Assembly (NCBI RefSeq): GCF_014054985.1
Contig: NZ_CP059569.1
Location: 1,860,001 to 1,924,000 of the forward strand
Direction: 5' to 3'
Length of the DNA: 64,000 bases
Source of the DNA: Kingella oralis
GTDB lineage: Bacteria > Pseudomonadota > Gammaproteobacteria > Burkholderiales > Neisseriaceae
The translations under genes and the position numbers were made by a program. The notes under the pieces are model-generated. The model was not told where the DNA came from and did no database searches. It saw only the letters and a list, made by a program, of their open reading frames with translations. Position 1 is the stretch's first letter, and every line of letters starts with the position of its first letter. Below are positions 51,002 through 60,363 of the stretch, piece after piece.

Positions 51002-51036
51002 AAACCTGTATCACCCATGGGGATACAGGTTTTTTT
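51002..51036. terminator. Bidirectional terminator between the metal-binding protein gene and ubiC
   Basis: AAACCTGTATC (51002-51012) pairs with GATACAGGTTT (51022-51032), followed by T residues on the plus strand and preceded by A residues that serve the minus strand. Confidence 0.85.
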
Positions 51037-51053
51037 ATCGGCTTAGTCTGTTT

Positions 51054-51503
51054 TCAGGCTGCCGCAAACTGCAATATCTCGGGCAAAAAGCATTCCAGCA
51101 AATCCAGCCGATTGCCGTGGTAATCAAACGTGGAACGCCGCGCCAGCAAAAAAGGCTCGGCGCTGGCAAACTGCAAGGGGCTGCGCGTGAGCGGCAGGCA
51201 GCCTGAAAACAGCATCTGCCCCAGCGGCGTGGTGCCGCAATCGAGCCATTTGCGCCACGGCGAATCCGGCGCGCACACGCTTTGCGCCTGCACCACCGCC
51301 ACGCCGTCCAGCAGCAGCGTAACGCGGCGGGCGAACTGCGGTTGCGGCAGCCTGAAAATGCCTTCGCCGCCCTGCGTTTCGCCCAGCGCGTCCAGCCGCA
51401 CGGCAAAATCGCCCCGTTGCGACAACGCCGCCGTGAGCGATTGCGCCGTTGCCAAGCGGCTGTCAACGGGGCTGTCGGGTAAATCGGTGTGCCACATTAT
51501 CAT
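51054..51503 (-). CDS. ubiC: Chorismate lyase UbiC
   Basis: 149 residues. RVTLLLDGVAVVQAQSVCAP, then CGTTPLGQMLFSGCLPLTR, LLARRSTFDYHG and DLLECFLPEI match the chorismate-pyruvate lyase pattern (TPLG-hLF, ARRS, LLhhE-FLP), though identity to E. coli looks modest. It makes 4-hydroxybenzoate for ubiquinone. Starts at 51503 or 51497 are both possible. It begins 5 nt after orn, so both are one operon. The uptake sequence supplies FSGCL in the middle and the C-terminal FAAA-stop. Confidence 0.78.
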   Translation of the reverse strand: MIMWHTDLPDSPVDSRLATAQSLTAALSQRGDFAVRLDALGETQGGEGIFRLPQPQFARRVTLLLDGVAVVQAQSVCAPDSPWRKWLDCGTTPLGQMLFSGCLPLTRSPLQFASAEPFLLARRSTFDYHGNRLDLLECFLPEILQFAAA

Positions 51504-51508
51504 GCGCG

Positions 51509-52087
51509 TTACTCGGCTGCGGGCGCGGCGGTATTATCAGGCGCAGGCAGCCTTAAAAAGGTGTCGCGGTAATATTTCAGCTCGTCTATGCTTTCCAAAA
51601 TATCGTCCAACGCCTTGTGCGAGCCCTTTTTCACCACGCCTTTATACACCGCAGGATGCCAACGCCGCGCCAATTCTTTTAGCGTGGACACATCCAAATT
51701 ACGATAGTGAAAAAACGCCTCCAAGCGCGGCATATATTTCACCATAAAGCGGCGGTCTTGATGGATGGTGTTGCCGCACATCGGCGAGGCTTTGGCGGGC
51801 AGCCATTCGCCCATAAAATCCAACAGCTTTTGCTCCACCTCGGCTTCGTTATACGACGAGGCTTTCACCCGCGCGGTTAAGCCCGTGCGTGCGTGCGTGG
51901 TGGTGCACCATTCGTCCATGTTGTCCATAATTTCATCGCTTTGATGGATGGCAAACACTTCCGATTGCGCCAACACGTTCAAATCCTTATCCGTGATAAT
52001 CATCGCCACTTCAATGATTTTATCTGTTTCAGGGTTCAGCCCCGTCATTTCCATATCCAGCCAGCAAAGATTGTTTTGGTCTTTCAT
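51509..52087 (-). CDS. orn: Oligoribonuclease Orn
   Basis: 192 residues. DEDDh exonuclease motifs: CWLDMEMTGLNPETD (Asp and Glu of Exo I), the Exo II segment NTIHQDRRFMVKYMPRLEAF, and Exo III HKALDDILESIDELKYY. It degrades RNA of two to five nucleotides, including pGpG from cyclic-di-GMP turnover. The C-terminal tail past the fold (LRLPAPDNTAAPAAE) includes translated uptake-like sequence. ubiC follows after 5 nt. Confidence 0.95.
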   Translation of the reverse strand: MKDQNNLCWLDMEMTGLNPETDKIIEVAMIITDKDLNVLAQSEVFAIHQSDEIMDNMDEWCTTTHARTGLTARVKASSYNEAEVEQKLLDFMGEWLPAKASPMCGNTIHQDRRFMVKYMPRLEAFFHYRNLDVSTLKELARRWHPAVYKGVVKKGSHKALDDILESIDELKYYRDTFLRLPAPDNTAAPAAE

Positions 52088-52153
52088 TTTTGATTACTTT
52101 CCACTACACAAAACGCGCTATTATACGCCATTCCCTTCTTCAGGCTGCCCATC

Positions 52154-53254
52154 ATGCCCCACCGCCTATCCCACTGGTTTAAAGAATGGTTTAACCCCTA
52201 TAAACGCTATCAACACCAACGCGCCATGCACGCCATCCGCCTATCGCTTGCCGTGGTGGCTGCCATTTTGATTGCCTATTTGGGCAACATTGAACACGGC
52301 GAATGGATAGCGATGACCGTATTCGTGCTGCTCGGCAGCGTGCCCTATCAAGGCGCAATCAACAGCAAAGCGTATGAACGCATCATCGGCACGCTGCTAG
52401 GCATGACCATCGGCATCGCGCTGATTTGGCTGAACCACCACCTGCTGCACAACAGCCCGCTCTACTTCATCGCCATCGCCGTTATCAGCGCCGTCAGCGG
52501 CTGGCACACACTCGGCAACTACGGCTATGCCGCCATGCTCGCCGGGCTCACCATGGCGATGCTGCTGGGCAACGTGAGCGACAACTGGCTGCACGCCGGC
52601 ATCATCCGCGCCATCAACGTGATAATTGGCGTGTTCATCGTGCTTGTCGCCTCCGCGCTCATCCCCATCAAATCCATGCTCACATGGCGGTTCCTGCTGT
52701 CCGACAACCTCGCCACCTGCGCCCACCAATTCTCGCTGATTACCGTCCACAAAGCCCTGCCGCAAGAAACCCAAAACGCCCTGTGGCTGGAACAACGCAG
52801 CCTGAACGCACGGCTGGTAAAATCGCGCAGCCTGCTCGCTCCCACCGCCCACGAAAGCAAAATCAACCTCGCCCTGCTCGACAGCATCCAGCAAAGCCAG
52901 CGCAACATCGTCAGCAGCATCAACCTGATGCTCGCCACCGTGCCCAAGCTGCCCAAAGCGCGGCTCAGCATCGAAGACGAACAGCTGCTCAGCCGCCACT
53001 TCGCCACCCTACAACACGACCTGCACCGCGCCTCCAAGCTGCTCAAAGGCGAATGGCGGCAACCCATCAGCATTCATTTCCCCGAAGAAGCGCAAGTCCG
53101 CGCCATCGCCGCCAAGCTGCCGTTTGAAACCCAAGGCTTCGTGTGGACCAGCCTCAATATCCGCAGCGAACTCGGCAACCTGCTTACCCTGCTGCAATCG
53201 CAGCGCGAAAAATGGCTCACAGCGGCGGAGAAAGCGAAATTGGGCGCGGGCTAG
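52154..53254 (+). CDS. FUSC/YccS-like membrane protein
   Basis: 366 residues. The N-terminal half has about six membrane helices in the FUSC (fusaric acid resistance-like) pattern: AMHAIRLSLAVVAAILIAYL, WIAMTVFVLLG, AYERIIGTLLGMTIGIALIW. The C-terminal half is a cytoplasmic helical domain (VHKALPQETQNALWLEQRSL, LSRHFATLQHDLHRASKLL). Some relatives are aromatic acid exporters or YccS; the substrate here is unknown. It is divergent from orn with 66 bp between the start codons. No ribosome binding site stands out. Confidence 0.75.
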   Translation: MPHRLSHWFKEWFNPYKRYQHQRAMHAIRLSLAVVAAILIAYLGNIEHGEWIAMTVFVLLGSVPYQGAINSKAYERIIGTLLGMTIGIALIWLNHHLLHNSPLYFIAIAVISAVSGWHTLGNYGYAAMLAGLTMAMLLGNVSDNWLHAGIIRAINVIIGVFIVLVASALIPIKSMLTWRFLLSDNLATCAHQFSLITVHKALPQETQNALWLEQRSLNARLVKSRSLLAPTAHESKINLALLDSIQQSQRNIVSSINLMLATVPKLPKARLSIEDEQLLSRHFATLQHDLHRASKLLKGEWRQPISIHFPEEAQVRAIAAKLPFETQGFVWTSLNIRSELGNLLTLLQSQREKWLTAAEKAKLGAG

Positions 53255-53354
53255 GCAAGGGGGGGTCAGGCTGCCTTGGTTGCACGATGCAGGCAGCCTG
53301 AAACCATGGCAAAACCTAAGTAGGTCGCGCATCAATGCCCAACCTACAAACACA

Positions 53355-53399
53355 AAAGCAGCCTGAAAACGCTTTTTCCCGTTTTCAGGCTGCCTATTC
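53355..53399 (-). terminator. DUS-pair terminator of dnaK
   Basis: AGCAGCCTGAAAACG and CGTTTTCAGGCTGCC are inverted around CTTTTTCC. It lies 20 bp past the dnaK stop. Confidence 0.65.
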
Positions 53400-53419
53400 A
53401 TGCAAGCATCACGCGATGC

Positions 53420-55342
53420 TTACTTGTCTTTCACTTCGGTAAAGTCCGCATCCACCACATCATCATCTTTCTTATCCGATGATGCTGCGCTTTCTGCGCT
53501 GCCTTTTTCCGCTTCCGCCTGCGCTTGGGCATACACAATCTCGCCTAATTTTTGGCTCGCTTTGCCCAATTCTTCGGCTTTCGCGTCAATGTCCGCTTTA
53601 TCGTCGCCTTTCACCGCTTCTTCGGCCGCTTTCACCGCCGCTTCAATTTTCTCTTTTTCCGCAGCGTCCAGCTTATCGCCGTGTTCTTCCAACGATTTTT
53701 TCACAGAATGGATTAACGCTTCTGCTTGGTTACGGCTTTGCACCAGCTCGTGCAGTTTTTTGTCTTCTTCCGCATTCGCTTCCGCATCTTTCACCATGCG
53801 TTCGATTTCTTCCTCGCTCAAACCGGAAGAACCTTGGATGGTGATGTTTGCCGCTTTGCCGGTGCCTTTGTCTTTGGCAGAAACGTGCAAAATACCGTTC
53901 GCGTCAATATCAAAGGTAACTTCAATTTGTGGCATACCGCGTGGTGCAGGTGCAATATCGCCCAAGTTAAATTGACCCAGCGATTTGTTAGCCGAAGCGC
54001 GTTCACGTTCACCTTGCAACACATGAATGGTTACCGCAGATTGATTGTCTTCTGCCGTAGAGAACACTTGCGATGCTTTGGTGGGGATGGTGGTATTTTT
54101 GTTGATGAGTTTCGTCATCACACCGCCCATGGTTTCAATCCCCAGCGACAACGGCGTAACGTCCAGCAACAGCACATCGCTGCGCCCGCCGCTCAACACT
54201 TCACCTTGAATTGCTGCGCCCACGGCAACCGCTTCATCAGGGTTCACGTCTTTGCGCGGCTCTTTGCCGAAGAAGTCTTTAACCGCTTCCTGCACTTTGG
54301 GCATACGGCTTTGACCGCCCACCAAAATCACATCGTCAATATCGCTTGCGCTCAAACCGGCATCTTTCAACGCGGTGCGGCAAGGCTCGATGGAACGCTG
54401 AATCAAATCTTCCACCAGGCTTTCAAATTTGGCGCGGGTGATTTTCATCGCCAAGTGTTTTGGACCGGCGGCATCCATGGTGATGTACGGCAGATTGATT
54501 TCGGTTTGTTGCCCGCTAGACAATTCGATTTTGGCTTTTTCCGCCGCTTCTTTTAAGCGTTGCAATGCCATCACATCATTTTTCAAATCAATGCCTTGCT
54601 CTTTTTTGAACTCGGCGATGATGTAGTCGATAATGCGTTGGTCAAAGTCTTCGCCACCCAAGAAAGTGTCGCCGTTGGTGGCCAATACTTCAAACTGTTT
54701 GTCGCCGTCGATGTTGGCGATTTCAATGATGGAAATATCAAATGTGCCGCCGCCCAAGTCGTATACGGCGATTTTACGGTCTTTGCTGTCGCCTTTGTCC
54801 ATGCCAAACGCCAATGCGGCGGCAGTCGGCTCGTTGATGATGCGTTTCACGTCCAAGCCCGCGATGCGGCCCGCGTCTTTGGTGGCTTGGCGTTGGCTGT
54901 CGTTAAAGTAGGCGGGTACGGTAATCACCGCTTCGGTTACTTTTTCGCCCAAATAGGCTTCGGCGGCCTCTTTCATTTTACGCAGCACTTCGGCGGAAAC
55001 TTGCGGGGGCGACAGCTCTTTGCTTTGTGCTTCCACCCATGCGTCGCCATTTTTGGCTTTCACGATTTTGAACGGCATGGATTCGATGTCGCGTTGTACT
55101 TCTTTGTCTTCGTATTTATGACCAATCAGGCGTTTTACCGCATAGATGGTGTTTTTGGCGTTGGTTACGGCTTGGCGTTTGGCGGGCGCACCCACCAAAA
55201 TTTCGCCGCCGTCTAAATAGGCGATAACCGATGGGGTGGTGCGCGCGCCTTCGGCGTTTTCAATCACTTTGGTGCTGCCGTTTTCGGAAATGGCGACGCA
55301 TGAGTTGGTTGTGCCTAAATCAATACCGATTACTTTTGCCAT
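53420..55342 (-). CDS. dnaK: Chaperone DnaK (Hsp70)
   Basis: 640 residues. The ATPase domain opens MAKVIGIDLGTTNSCVA, with VPAYFNDSQRQATKDAGRIAGL and the Hsp70 signature VYDLGGGTFDISIIEI. The linker is LLLDVTPLSLGIETMG; the substrate-binding domain and helical lid follow, with a disordered acidic end (DADFTEVKDK). dnaJ and grpE are not adjacent. No CIRCE element was seen. A sigma-32 type promoter is visible about 107 bp upstream. Confidence 0.97.
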   Translation of the reverse strand: MAKVIGIDLGTTNSCVAISENGSTKVIENAEGARTTPSVIAYLDGGEILVGAPAKRQAVTNAKNTIYAVKRLIGHKYEDKEVQRDIESMPFKIVKAKNGDAWVEAQSKELSPPQVSAEVLRKMKEAAEAYLGEKVTEAVITVPAYFNDSQRQATKDAGRIAGLDVKRIINEPTAAALAFGMDKGDSKDRKIAVYDLGGGTFDISIIEIANIDGDKQFEVLATNGDTFLGGEDFDQRIIDYIIAEFKKEQGIDLKNDVMALQRLKEAAEKAKIELSSGQQTEINLPYITMDAAGPKHLAMKITRAKFESLVEDLIQRSIEPCRTALKDAGLSASDIDDVILVGGQSRMPKVQEAVKDFFGKEPRKDVNPDEAVAVGAAIQGEVLSGGRSDVLLLDVTPLSLGIETMGGVMTKLINKNTTIPTKASQVFSTAEDNQSAVTIHVLQGERERASANKSLGQFNLGDIAPAPRGMPQIEVTFDIDANGILHVSAKDKGTGKAANITIQGSSGLSEEEIERMVKDAEANAEEDKKLHELVQSRNQAEALIHSVKKSLEEHGDKLDAAEKEKIEAAVKAAEEAVKGDDKADIDAKAEELGKASQKLGEIVYAQAQAEAEKGSAESAASSDKKDDDVVDADFTEVKDK

Positions 55343-55448
55343 GTTGTTTGCTCCTTAAATGCAATAAAAATTAAAAATAAATAGTGCGCGGGGGTTAAAT
55401 ATCGTTTTCAGGCTGCCCTGAAAGGATTGCCGCGCCTTGATGGCTTGC

Positions 55449-55477
55449 TAGATAGGGTGCATTTTTTGGTTTTCAAG
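55449..55477 (-). promoter_or_regulatory. Heat-shock (sigma-32) promoter of dnaK
   Basis: On the minus strand CTTGAAA (55471-55477), 13-bp spacer, CCCTATCTA (55449-55457). The consensus is CTTGAAA-N11-14-CCCCATNTA. Confidence 0.7.
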
Positions 55478-55547
55478 AGTAGTCAAATAAAATTTTCAGG
55501 CTGCCTACATTGCATAACAAAGGCAGCCTGAAAAGCCCAAATTGCGC

Positions 55548-55553
55548 TACAAT
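55548..55553 (+). promoter_or_regulatory. -10 box of tpiA
   Basis: TACAAT, 15 nt after a DUS (55521-55532) and 44 bp before the tpiA ATG. Confidence 0.4.
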
Positions 55554-55597
55554 TCCCGCAGCTAACACTTTCAGGCTGCCTCAACAAAGGAAAAATC

Positions 55598-56374
55598 ATG
55601 GAACAAGAAATCAACATCTGGCAACAAAAATGGGTTATCGGCAACTGGAAAATGAACGGGCAGCTCCACAACAACAACAACCTCGTTCACAAACTGCGCC
55701 AACTGCCCGCCGCGTCTAACGTCTGCATCGGCATCACCCCGCCCACCGTTTACCTATTGCAAGTGCACAACGCCGTGCAAATCGTGCTAGACAACAAAAT
55801 CCACGTTTGCGCCCAAGACGTGAGCCGCTTCCCCGACAAAGGCGCATACACAGGCGAAGTGTCCGCCGAAATGATGCGCGATGTGGGCGTGGACATCGTG
55901 CTCATCGGGCATTCCGAGCGCAGCCTTTACTTCAACGAAAAAAACGACGTGCAACGCCTGAAAATAGAAAACGTATTAAACGTGGGTCTGCTGCCGCTGC
56001 TTTGCGTGGGCGAAAGCCTGAAAGAGCGCGAAGACGGGCGCGAAAAAGAAGCCGTCGCCTACCAACTCTCCGTGTTCAAAGGGCTTAAAACCCAAAATTT
56101 CGCCGTTGCCTACGAGCCCGTGTGGGCGATTGGCACGGGAAAAGTCGCAACAAAAGAACAAATTGCCGATATGCACGCATTTATTTACAACGAAATCTTG
56201 TCATTGTGTGGCAACGATGCTAATATCCGCGTTCTTTATGGCGGCAGCGTAAACGATACCAATGCCGCCGAAATTTTTAGCGTTCCCCACGTTGACGGCG
56301 CACTTGTTGGTGGCGCATCGCTCAAATACGATGCCTTTACTGCCATCATCCAAGCCGCGCAAAACACACAATAA
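55598..56374 (+). CDS. tpiA: Triosephosphate isomerase TpiA
   Basis: 258 residues. WVIGNWKMNGQ has the active-site Asn and Lys, IVLIGHSERSLYF has the catalytic His, AYEPVWAIGTGKVAT has the catalytic Glu and loop 6, and VLYGGSVNDTNAAEIF plus GALVGGASLKYDAF bind phosphate. It interconverts dihydroxyacetone phosphate and glyceraldehyde-3-phosphate. The N-terminus (MEQEINIWQQK) is a little longer than usual. secG follows after 5 nt and a tRNA-Leu after that, a gene order known from Neisseria. Confidence 0.96.
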   Translation: MEQEINIWQQKWVIGNWKMNGQLHNNNNLVHKLRQLPAASNVCIGITPPTVYLLQVHNAVQIVLDNKIHVCAQDVSRFPDKGAYTGEVSAEMMRDVGVDIVLIGHSERSLYFNEKNDVQRLKIENVLNVGLLPLLCVGESLKEREDGREKEAVAYQLSVFKGLKTQNFAVAYEPVWAIGTGKVATKEQIADMHAFIYNEILSLCGNDANIRVLYGGSVNDTNAAEIFSVPHVDGALVGGASLKYDAFTAIIQAAQNTQ

Positions 56375-56379
56375 ACCCA

Positions 56380-56964
56380 ATGGCAGCCTTTAAAACACTT
56401 ATCCTCGTCATCAACATTTTCTCGTCTATCAGCGTAGTTTGCCTGGTGCTTATGCAACAAGGCAAAGGCGCAGACGCAGGCGCAGGTTTTGGCGGCTCGG
56501 GCAGTGCGCAAGGCGTATTCGGTTCGGCGGGCAACGCAAACTTTCTCAGCCGCATGACGGCTTTGTTTGCAACCATCTTTTTCATATCCAGCTTGGCTTT
56601 GAGCTATGTTCACAGCGGCAACCGCAATAAGGGCATTGATTTCAGCAACGTGCAACAAACTGCGTCTGTTGCCGCATCTGCTCCCGCCAGTTCTGTCTCG
56701 GTTGCATCGCAGCCTGCATTGCCACAGCAAACCGCTCCCGCTGCTACGTCAGCAAGTGTAACATCTGCCAGCCAGACCGTTCCGGAAAATGCAACGGTTG
56801 CGCCCGTAGCCGCCAGTGCGGAAGCAGTCAGCGAGCCTGCCAAACAAGCCAGCGAACCCACTGCTAAAAAAGAAAACAGCAAAAAAGCCGAACTGGCTAA
56901 AAACAAAAACAACGCCGGCAAAAACAAACATGCCAAACCCGCTGGCAAGCAAAACAAAAAGTAA
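56380..56964 (+). CDS. secG: Protein-export subunit SecG with long tail
   Basis: 194 residues against about 75-115 in most bacteria. Two membrane helices (LILVINIFSSISVVCLVLM and LFATIFFISSLALSYV) flank the conserved QQGKGADAGAGFGGSGS loop with GSAGNANFLSRMTA. The remaining 110 residues are low-complexity, rich in Ala, Ser, Thr, Val and then Lys/Asn (AKNKNNAGKNKHAKPAGKQN). SecG promotes translocation through SecYEG. Its stop is 7 nt before the tRNA-Leu, so the tRNA must be processed from this transcript or have an internal promoter. Confidence 0.92.
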   Translation: MAAFKTLILVINIFSSISVVCLVLMQQGKGADAGAGFGGSGSAQGVFGSAGNANFLSRMTALFATIFFISSLALSYVHSGNRNKGIDFSNVQQTASVAASAPASSVSVASQPALPQQTAPAATSASVTSASQTVPENATVAPVAASAEAVSEPAKQASEPTAKKENSKKAELAKNKNNAGKNKHAKPAGKQNKK

Positions 56965-56971
56965 ACTTTAC

Positions 56972-57057
56972 GCCGACATGGTGAAATTGGTAGACACGCT
57001 ATCTTGAGGGGGTAGTGAGCCTAGCTCGTGCGAGTTCAAGTCTCGCTGTCGGCACCA
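56972..57057 (+). tRNA. tRNA-Leu (anticodon GAG)
   Basis: 86 nt with CCA encoded. Acceptor GCCGACA pairs with TGTCGGC, anticodon stem CTATC with GGTAG around TTGAGGG, long variable arm, T arm GCGAGTTCAAGTCTCGC. The same tRNA follows secG in E. coli and Neisseria. Confidence 0.95.
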
Positions 57058-57062
57058 AATCC

Positions 57063-57090
57063 AAAAGCAGCTATTTTTAGCTGCTTTTCC
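57063..57090 (+). terminator. Terminator after tRNA-Leu
   Basis: AAAAGCAGCTA and TAGCTGCTTTT form a perfect 11-bp stem with a TTTT loop, then CC and a T-rich stretch. Confidence 0.85.
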
Positions 57091-57138
57091 TTTATCTGTT
57101 TTCAGGCTGCCTTATGCCGCTCTTTTTAAGGATTATTT

Positions 57139-57498
57139 ATGTATTTCGTAGACCGCAGCGCGGTGGTGCTCAAACCCACCGAACATTTCCTCGCATGGCT
57201 GAACAACTCGCAAGAGGATATGCCCGATTTGACGCTCGCCCAGTTGCGAGCTAATTGCAGCGTGTTTTTGATTCCCGTGTTTGAAGAACCCGAAGAAGCA
57301 GTGGCGTATTTTGACGAGCGCTATTTGGGCATTTTCAAAGCCGAGCTGGCGGGCTGGACGTTAGACGAATCCACCTATCCGAAAAACTTGGATTTGGAAA
57401 CGTTTTGGCAGTTTTTTGAGCTGGAAGTGCACGATTCGGTGCTGGATTTGGAAGAGGCGGAGCTGCAAATCACGCCCGTGTTTGACAACATGGCGTAG
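57139..57498 (+). CDS. Conserved hypothetical acidic protein
   Basis: 119 residues, strongly acidic. MYFVDRSAVVLKPTEHFLAWL, then SVFLIPVFEEPEEAVAYFDE, GIFKAELAGWTLDESTYP and LDLETFWQFFELEVHDSVLD. The pattern is known to me from conserved proteobacterial hypothetical proteins without a function. No signal or membrane segment. AAGGA lies 6 nt before the ATG. The ygfX-like gene starts 5 nt after its stop, so the pair is one operon. Confidence 0.65.
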   Translation: MYFVDRSAVVLKPTEHFLAWLNNSQEDMPDLTLAQLRANCSVFLIPVFEEPEEAVAYFDERYLGIFKAELAGWTLDESTYPKNLDLETFWQFFELEVHDSVLDLEEAELQITPVFDNMA

Positions 57499-57503
57499 CG
57501 GCG

Positions 57504-57971
57504 ATGCAGGCGTTTCGCGCGGATTTTGTTCCCTCCCGCATCCAGCGCGGCTTGGCTTTGTGCTATGCCGCGCTGCTTGTTTGCGCGGTGTGCGCTTATT
57601 TTTCAGGCTGCCTGAAATGGGGGTTGCTGGCGGCGATTGCGGCGTGCGGCGCATGGGTGTGGCGCAAACCGCGTTACGATGTGAAACGTTTGATGGTGGA
57701 CAATCAGGGCTTTGCGGCGGTGTTCATCGGCGATGAAGCCTTTGCCGCGCAGCCGATTTCAGGCTGCCTTGCAACGCGCTGGGCGTGTTTTATCCATTGG
57801 CAGACGATGGATGCGGCGTTTTGGCAATGTGTGTTTTACGATGCCACCAATGCAGCGGCGTTTCGCCAGTTGCGGCTGTGGCTGGAATATGGGCAGCCCA
57901 CGCGGGCGCAGATTAAGCGGCGCACGGGCGTGGAGCTGGGTGTGCGCAAACGGCGCAAAGGGATTTTTTGA
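57504..57971 (+). CDS. YgfX/CptA-like membrane protein
   Basis: 155 residues. Two adjacent membrane helices near the N-terminus (LALCYAALLVCAVCAYF and GLLAAIAACGAWVW) followed by a basic soluble domain (FRQLRLWLEYGQPTRAQ, GVRKRRKGIF). This layout is that of YgfX, which in enterobacteria acts with SdhE; the name toxin CptA has also been used. No sdhE homologue is recognisable next to it. Uptake sequences are translated as FSGCLKWG and ISGCLATR. Confidence 0.6.
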   Translation: MQAFRADFVPSRIQRGLALCYAALLVCAVCAYFSGCLKWGLLAAIAACGAWVWRKPRYDVKRLMVDNQGFAAVFIGDEAFAAQPISGCLATRWACFIHWQTMDAAFWQCVFYDATNAAAFRQLRLWLEYGQPTRAQIKRRTGVELGVRKRRKGIF

Positions 57972-58017
57972 TGGCGCAAGCCAAGGCAGCCTGAAACGCC
58001 ATTCAACGGAGCGAAAT

Positions 58018-58449
58018 ATGGAAGACGAACAGCCTTGCATACTGGTGAGCGCGTGCATTTTGGGCGAAAACTGCAAATTCAACGGCAAGAACAATTACAG
58101 CGCACGGGCGGTGGCGTATTTGGCGGGGAAGAAAGTGTTGCCGATTTGCCCTGAAATACTGGCGGGCTTGCCCACGCCGCGCGAACCTGCGGAACTTATC
58201 AACGGCAGGGTAACGGAATGTTCGGGGCGCGATGTGCACGAGATTTATCAGCACGGGGTGGCGCAAGCCATTGCGGCGATTGGACAACGCAAGATTAGCC
58301 ATGCGGTGTTGCAATCGCGCAGCCCAACTTGCGGCGTGAATTGCGTATACGATGGCTCGTTTACGGGGAAGCTGGTGGCGGGCAGCGGGCTGTTTGCACA
58401 GCGGCTGCGCGAGTTGGGGATTGAGGTGGTGGATGTGGAGGATGTGTAG
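58018..58449 (+). CDS. DUF523 family protein
   Basis: 143 residues from the ATG at 58018 (GGAG upstream). CILVSACILGENCKFNGKNN starts the domain with three cysteines, then VLPICPEILAGLPTPREPAE and AVLQSRSPTCGVNCVYDGSF with further conserved Cys. These clusters are the DUF523 hallmark; metal or Fe-S binding is likely but the function is not established here. A longer frame from 57712 overlaps ygfX and was rejected. Confidence 0.85.
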   Translation: MEDEQPCILVSACILGENCKFNGKNNYSARAVAYLAGKKVLPICPEILAGLPTPREPAELINGRVTECSGRDVHEIYQHGVAQAIAAIGQRKISHAVLQSRSPTCGVNCVYDGSFTGKLVAGSGLFAQRLRELGIEVVDVEDV

Positions 58450-58461
58450 CAGAAGCCATTA

Positions 58462-58541
58462 AAGGCAGCCTGAAAATAGTTGGCAGCCTGAAAAACATTC
58501 GGCAGCCTGAAAACGATAAACCCCGTTTTCAGGCTGCCTTT
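58462..58541. repeat. Tandem triple uptake sequence with inverted partner
   Basis: GGCAGCCTGAAAA occurs at 58463, 58482 and 58501 with an exact 19-bp period, followed by an inverted copy at 58524-58539. The last direct copy and the inverted one form the terminator shared by DUF523 and rhlE. Confidence 0.75.
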
Positions 58542-58563
58542 TTATGCGGCGCAAACAGCGAAA

Positions 58564-59970
<1,407 letters not shown>

Positions 59971-60363
59971 GGCGGTTCTTTCTTGAATGTGGATTTTCAG
60001 GCTGCCTGCCGGTTTGTTGGATTAAAAGGCAGCCTGAAAGCAAAGTGCGTTGCTCCCTGTAAACAGGAATCTTGCGCGATATTCGTCATTTTATATAAAA
60101 ACAATCTGTTGCTTGATTTTCCCCGGATTCCCGCCTGCGCGGGAATGACGATGGCGGGATAGATTTGGGGGTTTGAAAAGATTTCAGCCTGAAAAATCAG
60201 GCGGCATTTTATCAAACATTCACTGCTTGCTGTTTGCGCGCTTTTCTATTGTGTTGCCCCATTGTTCGTTTTCAGGCTGCCTTTGCCCGCCCAATTAAGG
60301 CAGCCTGAAAACGCTTTTTCCACTAAAATCCGCTCTCCCCAATCTGAAACCGCGCCCGTCGCC
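59971..60363. other. Intergenic region between rhlE and the ABC exporter gene
   Basis: No gene is seen. It contains several uptake sequences, a dRS3-type repeat at 60127-60146 and, at the right end, a DUS (60298-60309) followed after 14 nt by TAAAAT (60324-60329), the likely -10 of the exporter gene. Confidence 0.6.
60127..60146. repeat. dRS3-type repeat
   Basis: ATTCCCGCCTGCGCGGGAAT fits the 20-bp Neisseria dRS3 pattern ATTCCC-N8-GGGAAT exactly and is followed by GACG as is usual for such copies. It is the only copy I saw in the window. Confidence 0.75.

Noticed and set aside
49987..51018. 343-residue minus-strand frame
   Set aside because: Antisense to the complete metal-binding protein gene; translation is Phe/His/Val-rich without family features.
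53300..53350. Sixth copy of the CCTTTGCAAA element (GAAACCATGGCAAAACC)
   Set aside because: Only the first 17 bases are loosely similar. The rest is an imperfect GTAGGT/AACCTAC hairpin of the kind found in many genomes.
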